Assembly: GCA_001567505.1 (NCBI GenBank)
Contig: LLEU01000033.1
Span: forward strand, 1-64,000
Direction: 5' to 3'
Source of the DNA: Acidobacteria bacterium OLB17
Lineage (GTDB): Bacteria; Acidobacteriota; Blastocatellia; Pyrinomonadales; Pyrinomonadaceae
Length of the DNA stretch: 64,000 nucleotides
Shown here: one piece after another, positions 34,403 to 44,538 of the stretch
Position numbering within the stretch: the stretch's first letter is position 1
How the letters are laid out: the number at the start of each line of letters is the position of its first letter
Made by a program: the position numbers and the translations under genes
The notes under the pieces: generated by a model
Database searches by the model: none
What the model saw: the letters and a program-made list of their open reading frames with translations, nothing else
Told to the model about the DNA's origin: nothing

Positions 34403-35911
34403 ATGGATCTTCGCCGTGCTTCGGGTATCTTGTTTCATCCGACGTCGCTTCCGGGGCCTTTTGGTATTGGCGACCTCGGCCCTGAGGCGTTCAAGTTCGT
34501 TGATGCACTTGCGGCCGCAGGGCAAACATATTGGCAGGTGCTCCCGCTTGGGCCGACGGGCTGGGGCGATTCTCCGTACCAATGTTACTCGGCGTTTGCG
34601 GGGAACACGCTGCTCATCTCGCCCGAGAAACTCTTCGACGACGGCCTGATCGATAGTGAGGTTCGCGACAGCCATCCGAAGTTCGATCCGGCGAGCGTAG
34701 ATTACGGTGCCGCGAGCGACTGGAAAGGAACTGTGCTGGCCGCTGCGGCCGCGAAATTTGCCTCCGGCGGGTTCGAAGAGCTTCGGGCAGAGTTTGATAC
34801 TTTCTGCCGTGAGAATGCCTTCTGGCTGGACGACTACGCACTCTATCGCGCTTCGCGAGCGGCACACGGCGACAAGCCGTGGTACGAATGGCCCGAAGAC
34901 CTTCGTTTTCGCCGTCCGAACGCGTTGAATGCGGCCCGCGGCATCCTAAGTGCGGAGATCGCGGCGCAGAAGTTCTATCAATTCCTCTTTTTCCGCCAAT
35001 GGGCCGAGCTCAAGGAATATGCCGCTGAAAAGCGCGTAAAGTTCATCGGCGACATCCCGATCTTCGTCGCGCTCGATTCGAGCGACGTTTGGTGCAATCA
35101 ACGCGAATTCAAGCTGAACGCCGATGGTTCGCCGAAGGTCGTCTCGGGCGTGCCGCCGGATTTCTTCTCCTCGACAGGCCAGCTTTGGGGCAACCCGATC
35201 TACGATTGGGATGCGATGCTTGCGGACGGATTCAGTTGGTGGATCGCGCGCGTTGCATGGACGCTCAAGGCGGTCGATATCGTTCGCATCGACCATTTTC
35301 GCGGCTTCGAAGCGTGTTGGGAAGTTCCGGGCGAGAACAAGACGGCCGAGCACGGCGAATGGGTAAAGGCGCCGGGCGACGAGCTTTTCTCCGCGATCCA
35401 ACGGTCGCTCGGGCCCGTGCCGATGATCGCCGAAGACCTCGGATTCATCACGCCGGAAGTGCTTTTGCTGCGGGACAAGTTCCGGATCCCGGGAATGCGC
35501 GTGCTGCAGTTCGGCTTTGGCGGAGATCCGAATGACGACCATCTTCCGCACAGATACATACGGCATTGCGTCGCCTACACCGGCACGCACGATAACGACA
35601 CGGCCGTCGGCTGGTTCACCTCCTCTCGAAAAGCGAAGACGAGCTCCGCGCAGGCCGCTCTCGCGCTCAAGTATCTGAACGGCCGGCCGCGTTCGATAAA
35701 TTGGGACCTGATCCGGGGCGTGTGGTCGTCGGTCGCCGACATCGCCATTGCACCGCTCCAGGATGTTCTCGGCTTGGGCACTGAAGCACGTATGAACCTG
35801 CCGGCAACGACGGGCGGCAACTGGACGTGGCGACTGCGGGAAGAGGAATTTCGCAAGGAGCACGTCGAGCGGCTCGGTGAAATGACCCGCACCTACGGCC
35901 GTGCGAGTTGA
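34403..35911 (+). CDS. malQ: 4-alpha-glucanotransferase (amylomaltase, GH77)
   Basis: 502 residues, the usual bacterial/plant D-enzyme length. GH77 landmarks: GILFHPTSLPGPFGIGDLG, WQVLPLGPTGWGDSPYQCYS, VKFIGDIPIFVALDSSDVW, the nucleophile region VDIVRIDHFRGFEACWEVPG (Asp of RIDHFRG), the acid/base IAEDLGFITPEV and the third acid in YTGTHDNDTAVGW. It moves glucan chains between maltodextrins or glycogen in the cytoplasm. No other maltose or glycogen genes are adjacent. The 3' end overlaps the convergent secreted-protein gene by 19 bases. Confidence 0.96.
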   Translation: MDLRRASGILFHPTSLPGPFGIGDLGPEAFKFVDALAAAGQTYWQVLPLGPTGWGDSPYQCYSAFAGNTLLISPEKLFDDGLIDSEVRDSHPKFDPASVDYGAASDWKGTVLAAAAAKFASGGFEELRAEFDTFCRENAFWLDDYALYRASRAAHGDKPWYEWPEDLRFRRPNALNAARGILSAEIAAQKFYQFLFFRQWAELKEYAAEKRVKFIGDIPIFVALDSSDVWCNQREFKLNADGSPKVVSGVPPDFFSSTGQLWGNPIYDWDAMLADGFSWWIARVAWTLKAVDIVRIDHFRGFEACWEVPGENKTAEHGEWVKAPGDELFSAIQRSLGPVPMIAEDLGFITPEVLLLRDKFRIPGMRVLQFGFGGDPNDDHLPHRYIRHCVAYTGTHDNDTAVGWFTSSRKAKTSSAQAALALKYLNGRPRSINWDLIRGVWSSVADIAIAPLQDVLGLGTEARMNLPATTGGNWTWRLREEEFRKEHVERLGEMTRTYGRAS

Positions 35912-38781
35912 CCGCTGCAGCCGCAAGTGTAGCCGTCCGAGACAACAAGGTCGTCGATAAAATCGCCTTCCACGACGCGTGAATTACCGATGTCCGTACC
36001 CAAACGCCATCGAAGCTGCACGCGGTTGCCCGCCGTCGATGCGGGAAGCGTTGCGTTGACCGTTATCCATTCGGGCATTTCGTTGATGCCGCTTCGGCCT
36101 GACCATCCGAGACGTCCTGCGAGCGGATTCATACAACAGGCATCGATAGCTCCGTCATAGCCGCCCGTTTGGAACGCACCGCCGGCGGTAAGAAAGTCCA
36201 CCCAATCCGCATCACCGATCTTGATCTCAAGTACCGTACCGTCGTAAAGGCGGTTGCGAAGGAACGTCGTCTCAAGGTTGTAGTAATGGCGGAAAGTGAG
36301 CTTCGCACTCGAGCCGCTTACGAGAAAGGCCGGCGTGGTAAGCGTCGTTATGCCGCTGCCGATCGAATCGGGCAAATAGACGCTTTTCGGGCCGGATGAC
36401 GAATGCCTCAAAGTGACCGAGCTTCGGCCGGCAAGATCAACAGTCTCCCGGGACCAACGCTGCGGAAGGCCCGCAAGCGGCGTACGGTCGAACGTCTCGC
36501 TAAAGACGGCCCGCGGCGCACCGACGCGCATAACGCGGCCCATGCTCTCGGCAAACGTGCCGCTCGAATCTGTGATCTGGAATGTCAGCCCAAGCAGGCC
36601 GCCGCAAGGCAGGTTCGGGTCGACGGTGAACGTGAATTGACGCGTGACCGGCGGCGCTCCCGGAGCGAGAACGCCAAAATCGACAGGAACGCCCGCGTTC
36701 GTAACGCCGCCGGTGTTCGCAAGCGTTACGGAGACTTGGCCTGTCGCGATGCTGCCCGTGTTTCGCAGACTGAGCGTTGCGGTGATATTCTCGCCCGGAT
36801 CAGGTGCAGAGTTAGTGCCGCAACTTTCGGTGTCGATCGCAAATGCGACATCCTCGAGCAGCGGGACCGGCTCCAACGTGAAATTCACGGTCTCATTCTC
36901 GCCATTATCGACCACGACCTTCGCATTTCCCGGCACATACCCATGCGCGGTCGCGGTCAGGGCGAACGAACCGGGCGGCAGGCTGAACCCGCTGTATGCG
37001 CCCGATGCATCGGTTGCGCGTGAATACACTCCGGCCGTTATGATCGCGTCCTCGATGGGCAGGCCCGTGACGGCATTGGTCACCGTACCGCTGATCGTTC
37101 CTTTTGGTGGCGAAGTGCATTCGGGAAAGCGGAATGTGCCGATCCGCGTAAGCCACGTGAACTCGCTGAATTCCTGGCTCGCGAGCGTGTAGTATTCGCC
37201 CGTCGTCCAGAAAGTGCAGTCGTCATTCGGATCGACGTTGATCGAGTTGAAATCGCCCCATCGATAGCCGAACGCACGCTGTACGCCGGTGCCGTCGATC
37301 AAGGTCGCTTCGCTGCGAAATGCACCGACGGGTTCAGATGCAAGGCGGCCCGTGTAACGGATCGAAGGCTGTTTGTCGTCGCGGACGTAATTGTAGGAAA
37401 CGGCGAGATTTCCCTGACCGTCTTGCGCTGCACTGCCGACCCAACGAGAACTCGTCGCGTCTCCTATCGTCGAACTGTCCCGCACGGTAAATGCCGTTCC
37501 GGTATTCGACAATTCATGAACGCGAACGCCCGCTCGGTATTCGCCGGAGGCGGACGTACGCACCGTCTGGTTCACAACGATGGATTGCCGGTCGCCGAGG
37601 TTTCTGTATGCAGCACGATAGTTGACGCGGTCGCTGTTCGAATCAAGAAAGTCGCCGGGTGCAGGCTGTCGGATATCTGCTCGGAAGGGCGGGCTTGTCG
37701 GGTCAAAAGGTGCGACAACGAGCGGGCTTTCCGGCCGTTCCGTAAACGTTGACATCGTTGGCCTTCCAAAATCGGCGTGAAAGTCGAAGAGCCTCACTGC
37801 GTCCGCAGAATCGCCATATTCGTCAGCCGTGTAGCTCACAAAGACATTTGGTGTGCCGGCGGCCGGCGGCCTGAGCCCGTCAAGGTCGGAGGGCAGCATA
37901 TTTCGACGGCGTTCGGGCGTTGACGATGGAACGTTGAAGTAGATATATATTGGGTTCGGCTCGCCCTTGAGCATCCGCGTTCGGTCGAAGGCGAATATTC
38001 CTGCGGCCGAAAAATCACTGCCCGTGAACTCTTCGTCCGACATATAGTAGCCGTCGGGCCACACGCCGAATTTCGCAAAATCATTGATGCGATTGTTCGG
38101 CATAACGAACTCCCAAAGGTAGTATTTTCCGGTCGGGTCACCCGTTTTCGAAAGCGCCACAAGTTGGCGGAACGGCGGGAAGTTGTTGCAGTATTGCGAG
38201 ATCAGCCAGCGGTCGGCAAGCTGATCGTACTGCACGACGGCGAGTCCGTCATCGCGGAGCGCGCAGGCAGTATTCAGCGGTGCAAAAAGACTGCTGAGCT
38301 TGAAAGGAGGCGTCAGAGGCAGGCCGCCCTTGTCGTAAATGCGCGTGAGGGCGTTAACGGTCTGCACATAGTGTCGCGGCCCGACGTCGCCATTCATATC
38401 CGGCGGCAATATCAACACGCCGAAACTGTTCAAATTGTCGAAATTCGGGAGGCCGTCAAATGATAACAGCGGCTGGGGCATCGCCGAACCAAGCTGCGAG
38501 GCAGGCTGAGACGTTGTTGATCGAGCGGCGATGGTTGACTCTCGAAACGAGTGGCCGCCGATCTCACGCAAGCCGAGCTTTGCGGAACGTTCGGCTTTTG
38601 GCGGCCGAAAGTTCGCAACGGGCTGCGAGACGGCAAAAGCTATCGCCCTTCCCACGAAAGGTGGCGACACCGATATTGCGGGACGTTCAGCAGCGGCACG
38701 CGGCCCGGCGGCGTCCGAGATCACGAACGCGAACGATACGATGACCAGCAGGATCGCGGAAGGCCTTATCGCGTTTCTCAT
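35893..38781 (-). CDS. Large secreted protein with carboxypeptidase-regulatory domain
   Basis: 962 residues with a signal peptide (ILLVIVSFAFVISDAAG). The first ~550 residues look like a beta-propeller-type fold with Asp-rich loops (MNGDVGPRHYVQTVNALTRI, FGVWPDGYYMSDEEFTGSDF, DGQGNLAVSYNYVRDD). A CarboxypepD_reg domain follows (GTISGTVTNAVTGLPIEDAI, GAYSGFSLPPGSFALTATAH), then an Ig-like/CARDB segment (ENITATLSLRNTGSIATGQV) and a C-terminal jelly-roll (TLTTPAFLVSGSSAKLTFRH). Probably an extracellular or cell-surface protein of unknown role. It is transcribed just after the SurA-like gene (3 bases apart). Confidence 0.8.
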   Translation of the reverse strand: MRNAIRPSAILLVIVSFAFVISDAAGPRAAAERPAISVSPPFVGRAIAFAVSQPVANFRPPKAERSAKLGLREIGGHSFRESTIAARSTTSQPASQLGSAMPQPLLSFDGLPNFDNLNSFGVLILPPDMNGDVGPRHYVQTVNALTRIYDKGGLPLTPPFKLSSLFAPLNTACALRDDGLAVVQYDQLADRWLISQYCNNFPPFRQLVALSKTGDPTGKYYLWEFVMPNNRINDFAKFGVWPDGYYMSDEEFTGSDFSAAGIFAFDRTRMLKGEPNPIYIYFNVPSSTPERRRNMLPSDLDGLRPPAAGTPNVFVSYTADEYGDSADAVRLFDFHADFGRPTMSTFTERPESPLVVAPFDPTSPPFRADIRQPAPGDFLDSNSDRVNYRAAYRNLGDRQSIVVNQTVRTSASGEYRAGVRVHELSNTGTAFTVRDSSTIGDATSSRWVGSAAQDGQGNLAVSYNYVRDDKQPSIRYTGRLASEPVGAFRSEATLIDGTGVQRAFGYRWGDFNSINVDPNDDCTFWTTGEYYTLASQEFSEFTWLTRIGTFRFPECTSPPKGTISGTVTNAVTGLPIEDAIITAGVYSRATDASGAYSGFSLPPGSFALTATAHGYVPGNAKVVVDNGENETVNFTLEPVPLLEDVAFAIDTESCGTNSAPDPGENITATLSLRNTGSIATGQVSVTLANTGGVTNAGVPVDFGVLAPGAPPVTRQFTFTVDPNLPCGGLLGLTFQITDSSGTFAESMGRVMRVGAPRAVFSETFDRTPLAGLPQRWSRETVDLAGRSSVTLRHSSSGPKSVYLPDSIGSGITTLTTPAFLVSGSSAKLTFRHYYNLETTFLRNRLYDGTVLEIKIGDADWVDFLTAGGAFQTGGYDGAIDACCMNPLAGRLGWSGRSGINEMPEWITVNATLPASTAGNRVQLRWRLGTDIGNSRVVEGDFIDDLVVSDGYTCGCSGQLARP

Positions 38782-38784
38782 CTC

Positions 38785-39480
38785 TTACGGCTCACTAAGA
38801 ATCACAATTTCCGCCTGGCGTTTTCGATCGTCAAGAAAGCTCTCGATCCGCAACGCCACCTTGTCTTCGACAAGCAGGCTGCGGATCGAAGCCCGCTGCG
38901 ATTCAAGCGTCGGGATCACGACGCCGGGCTGGCGACGCCGAAATTCGGGCACAAAGGTCTCGTTGTAGTACCTCTCGACCTCATCCGGATTGACTATCAC
39001 GAACGATCGGAAGCGGAAATCGACAAAATCGTTGATCGCGACCCGTTTTGATATTAGTTCGACAAAATCGTCGTCGGTGACCGATGAAAAGCCGACGGCG
39101 CGAAGTCGCTCCTCGAATGCCGCGGTCGAGGGAAACCGCGAAAGGATCACCTTAATTTCGGCCTGTATCTCCTTCTCGGTCGGCTTCGTACGCGGCAGCC
39201 TAAGTGCTTCTAAAGCAAAGAGTTGCTGGTTGATCAGCGACTCAAGGGCTGTGTTGAGGTCTTCCTTTGTGGGGTTCGCGATCGAAGAGCCGGGCTGGAG
39301 AGCGAGTTGCCAAAGGATCTCGGAGTAAAGTATCACGTCCGTCCGGACGCCGTCAGAGACGGTCGCGACCGTCTTATCGACGACCGTCTGCCCGTGGATT
39401 CCGCCAAAAACGGCTAGGACAACGGCCAACTGCGCCAAGTACCTGAAAAAAGCTCGCAAAACCGCACGAGAATGGGTCAT
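38785..39480 (-). CDS. SurA N-terminal-like periplasmic chaperone protein
   Basis: 231 residues with a signal peptide (LAQLAVVLAVFGGIHGQTVV). It resembles the SurA chaperone N-domain: VDKTVATVSDGVRTDVILYS, ALESLINQQLFALEALRLPR, and EKEIQAEIKVILSRFPSTAA. No parvulin peptidyl-prolyl isomerase domain is present, so it would act only as an outer-membrane-protein chaperone. It precedes the large secreted-protein gene in one likely operon, which may be its client. Confidence 0.75.
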   Translation of the reverse strand: MTHSRAVLRAFFRYLAQLAVVLAVFGGIHGQTVVDKTVATVSDGVRTDVILYSEILWQLALQPGSSIANPTKEDLNTALESLINQQLFALEALRLPRTKPTEKEIQAEIKVILSRFPSTAAFEERLRAVGFSSVTDDDFVELISKRVAINDFVDFRFRSFVIVNPDEVERYYNETFVPEFRRRQPGVVIPTLESQRASIRSLLVEDKVALRIESFLDDRKRQAEIVILSEP

Positions 39481-39666
39481 TTCACCATATTTTGGGTCGA
39501 AATCGGGCAGGTGTCAACGTATATCGAAACAGACGTAAAACTGTTGACAAAACTGTTTAAATCCCTTTTAATAGATTGGTGCCGATCCTTTGGCGATCCC
39601 GCCAAAATACGCACCTGATCAACTAGTATTCTGCTGACGTTCCCCGCCAGCCGTCCGATTTTACTA

Positions 39667-41325
39667 ATGCTTGCAGCGCAGCGGCCGAAGAGATCTTCGA
39701 AGCCGTCGAATCCAACCTTATCCGCTGAGGACGCGGGCGACCTGCGATTTATCGCAGATCTTGGCCGCAGTCTTTTGCTTACCGTGCACCCGAAGAAGGT
39801 GGCCGACCGCGTCGTCGAGGCCATTTGCGAGGGCACCGGAGCAACGGCCTGCGTGTTCGCCGCAGAGCTGCCGAGCATAGGGTTGATCGCAAGTTCATCG
39901 GCGCCGAGTGTGCATCTCGAACGTCGCCGATTCGAGTCCTGGATGTCGCTCCTTCCGCCGCAGGTCGGCTACGTCGAGAGGCGTTCGGCCGAATTTATGC
40001 TTTCGGGGACAGATGCCGCCGTAGAGTACGTTTCGCCGCTCCGCATCGAGGGCGATATCCACGGAGCGATCATTGCTTCGTTCACCGACGGGACCGAGCT
40101 AACGGAATCGCGAATGCGCCTGCTTGACGCGATCACGCAGGTCGCCGCGATGAGCGTCAATCTTTCGGCGCATTACGAATCGACGATCAACAGTTCGATC
40201 GATCGAGCTCGTCAGGAGCATCGCAAATTCACCGAGGCCGTCCTTGACGCCCTTCCCGTTTCGCTTTACGTCGTCGATCGGGATTACAAGATCGTCACTT
40301 GGAATCACCATCGGGAGATCGGCGAGCAGGGCATCCCGCGTGATGCCGCGGTCGGGCGCGACATATTCAGCGTTCTGGCAAAGTATCCGCAAGAACGCCT
40401 CAAGCGTGAATTCGAGCGGGCGTTCAATACCGGCAAGATCGAACGGATCGAGCAGCAGACCGTCGAGGACGATGGAACGACGCGGCATTGGATGGTGAGC
40501 AAGATCCCAATGCGGAATGCCGAGTCCGGCGAGATCACACACGTGATCACCGTCGGCGAGGACATAACGGTTCGTGTCGATGCGATGAATGCGGTCAGCC
40601 GTGCTGAGAAGTTGGCTGCCGTCGGGCGACTCGCCGCGGGCGTTGTTCACGAGATCAATAATCCGCTTGCGACCGTTGCCGCCTGCGCCGAGGCCCTTGA
40701 GAAGCGCGTCGAAGAAGGCGATTTTGGCAGCGATCTTGCGGCCGAGGACCTCCGCGAATACCTCGGACTGATCAAAAGCGAGACCTTCCGCTGTAAGACG
40801 ATCACGACCGGCCTTTTGGATTTCAGCCGCGTTCGTACCGGCACCCGCGAAGAGATGGACGTTGTTGACATCGTCCGCTCTGCCGCGAACCTGATCTCTC
40901 ATCAAAAACGCGGCAACGCGATCGAGATCACGGTCGAGGCCGGTGCCGAGATCGCCAGGATCAGCGGTGACGGCGGCCAAATACAGCAGGCGGTCATCGC
41001 GCTTGCGACAAACGCCATCGACGCAATGCCGAATGGCGGCAAATTAAAGTTCTGTGTGCGTCAAGACCCCCGACGCGTGATCATAGAAGTTTCCGATACC
41101 GGTATCGGGATCCCGACCGAAGACCTTCCACGGATATTCGAGCCCTTCTTTACGACCAAAGAGGTCGGCAAAGGCACGGGGCTCGGCCTCGCAGTCTGTT
41201 ATGGAATCGTTTCTGAACACTCGGGCCGCATTAGCGTCCGATCATCCCCGAGTAAAGGTACGACCTTTACGATCAGCCTGCCCCTACAGGCTCCCATAGG
41301 AAATGTCCAAACTATTAGTCGTTGA
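39667..41325 (+). CDS. Sensor histidine kinase (NtrB-like, GAF and PAS sensing)
   Basis: 552 residues without membrane helices. A GAF-like domain spans about 20-165, a PAS domain about 190-305 ([32 protein letters not shown]), then HisKA with the phospho-accepting His near 328 ([20 protein letters not shown]) and a HATPase domain with N box [14 protein letters not shown]1 DTGIGIP, and [14 protein letters not shown]. It signals to the overlapping response regulator (23-base overlap). The cytoplasmic location suggests a soluble signal such as nitrogen or redox status. Confidence 0.92.
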   Translation: MLAAQRPKRSSKPSNPTLSAEDAGDLRFIADLGRSLLLTVHPKKVADRVVEAICEGTGATACVFAAELPSIGLIASSSAPSVHLERRRFESWMSLLPPQVGYVERRSAEFMLSGTDAAVEYVSPLRIEGDIHGAIIASFTDGTELTESRMRLLDAITQVAAMSVNLSAHYESTINSSIDRARQEHRKFTEAVLDALPVSLYVVDRDYKIVTWNHHREIGEQGIPRDAAVGRDIFSVLAKYPQERLKREFERAFNTGKIERIEQQTVEDDGTTRHWMVSKIPMRNAESGEITHVITVGEDITVRVDAMNAVSRAEKLAAVGRLAAGVVHEINNPLATVAACAEALEKRVEEGDFGSDLAAEDLREYLGLIKSETFRCKTITTGLLDFSRVRTGTREEMDVVDIVRSAANLISHQKRGNAIEITVEAGAEIARISGDGGQIQQAVIALATNAIDAMPNGGKLKFCVRQDPRRVIIEVSDTGIGIPTEDLPRIFEPFFTTKEVGKGTGLGLAVCYGIVSEHSGRISVRSSPSKGTTFTISLPLQAPIGNVQTISR

Positions 41326-42694
41326 CGACGAAAAGAATTTACGACTTGTCGTACAGAAGGAAATGACTCGGCAAGGCCACGAGGTCGAAGTTGCCGAGGA
41401 CGGCGAAGCTGCGTGGGCCCTTATCGAGGAAGAGGATTTCGACGTCATCCTTTGCGATATAAATATGCCTCGCCTTGACGGCGTTAGTCTTCTGCGGCGA
41501 ACACGAGAACTTTGTCAGAATCCGCCGGAGGTAATAATGCTGACCGGGCAGGCGACGGTCGAGACCGCGATCGAGGCGATGAAGCTCGGTGCGTATGATT
41601 ACCTTACAAAGCCGTACCGCATCGGCGAGCTCGGGGCTCTTGTCGAGGCGGCCGCCGAGAAGCAGCAGCTGAAACTCGACAATCAAAGGCTTCGTGCGCA
41701 GATAGCACGTTCTACACGCCCGCTGCCGGAGATCATCGCAGATTCGCCGCAGATGAAGGAAGCCCTGCGGCTTGTCCAAAGGGTCGCGCCAAGCGACACT
41801 TCCGTCCTCATCACGGGCGAATCCGGCGTTGGGAAAGAGTTGATCGCGCAGGCGATCCACCGACTCAGCGAACGAGCCGACAAGCCATTTATCGACCTCA
41901 ACTGCGCCGCTCTTCAGGACACACTTCTTGAAAGCGAACTCTTCGGACACGAAGCCGGTGCGTTCTCCGGCGCACGCACCCGAAAGCTCGGACTTTTTGA
42001 GATCGCGGACGGCGGCACGCTTTTCCTCGACGAAATTATGGAGATGCCGATGGCACTCCAATCGAAGCTTCTGCGGGCGCTCGAAACAAGATCGTTCTTC
42101 CGTGTCGGCGGTGTGAAAAAGGTGGTCGTAAATGTGCGTTTGGTGGCGGCAACGAACCGCGACAAGCACGACGCGATCGGCGACGGCTCATTCCGCGCCG
42201 ACCTGATGTACAGGATCAACAGCTTCGAGATCAATATCGCGCCGCTTCGCGAACGCCGTGAGGACATCAAACCGCTTTCGACACATCTGCTTGCGAAGCT
42301 CGCCGGCCCGAACGCGCCTCGCCTAAGCGATGCTGCACTCGATGCCCTCCTCGCCTTCGATTGGTCGGGAAATGTTCGCCAGCTGCGGAACTGTCTCGAA
42401 CGCGCCGTTCTTCTCGCTGACAACGGGATCATCACGCCGCGGGAACTACCGCCGGAGATCGCCTTCCGGGATCCTCGCCCGGCCGTCTCCGTAAGCTATC
42501 ATCCACCGCGTGCGAACGGCGCATCATCATTCCAAAATGCCGCCCCGACGAACCTTCGCGACGTGGAACGGCAGCAGATAATCGGTGCTCTAGAAAAGAC
42601 CGGCTGGCATCGCGGCAAGACCGCCGAACTGCTCGGCATCTCGCCCTCGACACTCTATCGCCGCCTTCGCGAATACGGCCTGGAATCGCGTTAG
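41303..42694 (+). CDS. Sigma-54-dependent response regulator (NtrC family)
   Basis: 463 residues. Receiver domain: [20 protein letters not shown] with phospho-acceptor Asp near 53 (DVILCDINMP) and the Lys in YLTKPY. AAA+ domain: Walker A GESGVGKELIAQAIH, a GAFSGA loop in place of the canonical GAFTGA sigma-54 contact, Walker B GGTLFLDEI, arginine finger region FRADLMYRIN. C-terminal Fis-type helix-turn-helix: KTGWHRGKTAELLGISPSTL. It activates sigma-54 promoters upon phosphorylation by the upstream kinase. Target genes not visible. Confidence 0.94.
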   Translation: MSKLLVVDDEKNLRLVVQKEMTRQGHEVEVAEDGEAAWALIEEEDFDVILCDINMPRLDGVSLLRRTRELCQNPPEVIMLTGQATVETAIEAMKLGAYDYLTKPYRIGELGALVEAAAEKQQLKLDNQRLRAQIARSTRPLPEIIADSPQMKEALRLVQRVAPSDTSVLITGESGVGKELIAQAIHRLSERADKPFIDLNCAALQDTLLESELFGHEAGAFSGARTRKLGLFEIADGGTLFLDEIMEMPMALQSKLLRALETRSFFRVGGVKKVVVNVRLVAATNRDKHDAIGDGSFRADLMYRINSFEINIAPLRERREDIKPLSTHLLAKLAGPNAPRLSDAALDALLAFDWSGNVRQLRNCLERAVLLADNGIITPRELPPEIAFRDPRPAVSVSYHPPRANGASSFQNAAPTNLRDVERQQIIGALEKTGWHRGKTAELLGISPSTLYRRLREYGLESR

Positions 42695-42724
42695 CAAGAT
42701 CGAACTGAGTGATCTGTCTTTCGT

Positions 42725-43042
42725 TTACGCCTCGACGACGTTCTTGAGAGCGTCCACGAGCGGATCTGCGTGATTTACGGTGTAATAGACCTTCTTGCCG
42801 TCTTTTAAGCGGTCAACAAGGCCGGCGTTCAGGAGCACCTTCAAATGCTGGGAGGCGAGCGATTCCGAGATGCCGACGGCCGCCGCGAGTTGGCTGACGA
42901 TGACGTTCTCGTGTTTTAGGAGCGCACGAAAGATCAGGCATCGGTTTGGTTCGCCAAGGGCATCGAATGCCGCCGCCATCCGGCGGACATCCATGCCCTT
43001 GATGTACTTCTCGAGCCTCTTATGCTCTCGTGCGGTCAGCAT
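42725..43042 (-). CDS. ArsR-family transcriptional regulator
   Basis: 105 residues, winged helix-turn-helix (FDALGEPNRCLIFRALLKHE, VSQLAAAVGISESLASQHLK, LVDRLKDGKKVYYTVN). The metal-binding CVC motif of ArsR/SmtB is absent, so it may sense something other than metal (redox or small molecules). It follows the flavin reductase gene by 3 bases and probably autoregulates that operon. Confidence 0.88.
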   Translation of the reverse strand: MLTAREHKRLEKYIKGMDVRRMAAAFDALGEPNRCLIFRALLKHENVIVSQLAAAVGISESLASQHLKVLLNAGLVDRLKDGKKVYYTVNHADPLVDALKNVVEA

Positions 43043-43045
43043 TTC

Positions 43046-43741
43046 TTACGCATCGTAACCCGGGAAATAATCGAACTTCGAGTGCGCCTCGTCGATCCCC
43101 ATCTCCTTGAATTTCGCCTCGAAAGCCTCGACCATCGGTTCGGGGCCGGAGACAAAATAGATCGGGTCATTCAGCTTCTCGCCGGCGGCCTTTAGGGCCG
43201 CCTCGTCAATGATGTTGTCGCCGATGAAATAGGTGATATTAAAGCCCGGATGCCGGCGGCCAAAAGCTTCGAGGTCGTCCTTGAACGGTATCGAATCCGC
43301 ATTGCGATTCGCATAGAGAAGCTCTGCACGGAGGCCCTTTCCCTCGTGGTCAAGATGCTTCAGGATCGAGAGGAACGGCGTGATGCCGATGCCGCCGACC
43401 ACGAACACGTAGTCCCTGTCGAGATCATCGATCGTGAAATCGCCCTCGGGCATGTCGGCCTCGATCGGATCGCCCGCCTGCATCGCCATCAGCTTTTGCT
43501 TGAATGAACTGCTGTATTCGCTGTTGATGCGCGTCGTGATCCATATATCGCCTTCGAACGGCGCGCTAGATATCGTGAACCAACGCTCTTCGCCTCGCTG
43601 GTCGGCATCTTTGTGCGGCAGCGTGTAGTGAATGAACTGTCCGGGCGTCCACGCGATAGGTTCGGGGGACGTAAAAACGAAACTCATGACATCGCCTTCG
43701 GCGGGGATCGATCCTTTAAAGTCAATTGCATACTTAAACAC
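43046..43741 (-). CDS. FAD/NAD(P)-binding oxidoreductase (ferredoxin-reductase fold)
   Basis: 231 residues with a GTG start at 43741. FAD-binding domain: WTPGQFIHYTLPHKDADQRG and ERWFTISSAPFEGDIWITTR (RxxS type). NAD(P)-binding domain: YVFVVGGIGITPFLSILKHL, LLYANRNADSIPF and YFVSGPEPMVEAFEAKFKEM. There is no 2Fe-2S or globin domain, so it needs a separate electron carrier. Its coupling to an ArsR-type repressor suggests inducible use, perhaps in redox or oxidative stress. Confidence 0.87.
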   Translation of the reverse strand: MFKYAIDFKGSIPAEGDVMSFVFTSPEPIAWTPGQFIHYTLPHKDADQRGEERWFTISSAPFEGDIWITTRINSEYSSSFKQKLMAMQAGDPIEADMPEGDFTIDDLDRDYVFVVGGIGITPFLSILKHLDHEGKGLRAELLYANRNADSIPFKDDLEAFGRRHPGFNITYFIGDNIIDEAALKAAGEKLNDPIYFVSGPEPMVEAFEAKFKEMGIDEAHSKFDYFPGYDA

Positions 43742-43757
43742 CCATTAAACTATTAAA

Positions 43758-43787
43758 ATGATAATGCTCGTCGTGTATTGATGTCAA
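43758..43787 (-). promoter_or_regulatory. Putative promoter of the flavin reductase-arsR operon
   Basis: On the minus strand TTGACA (43787-43782) and TATCAT (43763-43758) are 18 bases apart, placing the transcription start within about 10 bases of the GTG start codon. The AT-rich stretch between them and the gene may hold the ArsR operator. Motif match only. Confidence 0.45.
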
Positions 43788-43815
43788 AAGTATATGCACC
43801 ACTATCGAGATAGTG

Positions 43816-44457
43816 TTATTTGAGTACAAAGAGGAATCGGCGTTCGCTCATCGGAAGTAGGAACTCCTGAAAGGCGTGGCCTCTTGCGGCAAGAACTTCC
43901 CTTAAGGCCGGGCCGCCGAAAAGCAGAAAACGCCTCCGCGGAAAGCTGCGGAGCAACGCGGGCAGCCTTTCGGTGAACTTATCAAGCGCACGACAAGTGA
44001 CGATCGTGCCCGGTACATCGCCCGCCTCGCTGAATTGCTTGTTGATCACGGCAACACGATCAGAAATGCCGAGCTTTCGTGCTGCATCTGCGAGGAATTC
44101 CGCTTTCTTTATCTTTGATTCGATCAGCGTGGCGGCAAGATCCTCTCTTGCGATAAGACACGGGATCGACGGAAATCCGCCGCCCGGCCCGATGTCGATG
44201 AACTTCGCCTTCGCGGGCAAATGCTTTAGGAGAAAGAGCGATTCGAGCGTGTGCCGCACCGCGAATTCCCCGGGCGAGATCGGGCCCGTCAGGTGAAGCA
44301 GCGGATTTGCCGCCAGCACGAGTTCGCAGTGCATCGCAAGCCGCCCGGCCGTCTCGTCCGCGATCTCGATACCGAACGCCGCAGCATTCTCCTGCAGCGC
44401 ATCTTTGAATTGATCGACCACGCGAAAAAGTTTGCACCATACACGACGCAGATTCAA
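43816..44457 (-). CDS. rsmG: 16S rRNA (guanine527-N7)-methyltransferase
   Basis: 213 residues if read from the TTG at 44457. A GTG 13 codons later (VVDQFKDALQENAAAFGIEI) is an alternative start. Family landmarks: LTGPISPGEFAVRHTLESLF, the SAM loop KFIDIGPGGGFPSIPCLIAR, LIESKIKKAEFLADAARKLG, TCRALDKFTERLPALLRSF. It methylates G527 of 16S rRNA, and its loss gives low-level streptomycin resistance. In many bacteria it sits with mnmG and parAB, which are not seen here. Confidence 0.92.
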   Translation of the reverse strand: MNLRRVWCKLFRVVDQFKDALQENAAAFGIEIADETAGRLAMHCELVLAANPLLHLTGPISPGEFAVRHTLESLFLLKHLPAKAKFIDIGPGGGFPSIPCLIAREDLAATLIESKIKKAEFLADAARKLGISDRVAVINKQFSEAGDVPGTIVTCRALDKFTERLPALLRSFPRRRFLLFGGPALREVLAARGHAFQEFLLPMSERRFLFVLK

Positions 44458-44538
44458 AGACTCGCGAAAAAGCGAGAGCGTGGATTTTCAGAATAAGGCT
44501 TGAAAACCAGGTCAGCAGCCGGCTGATAATGAAGAATT

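Noticed and set aside
35893..35911. malQ and the secreted-protein gene overlap by 19 bases
   Set aside because: Short convergent overlaps of this size are ordinary in compact genomes.
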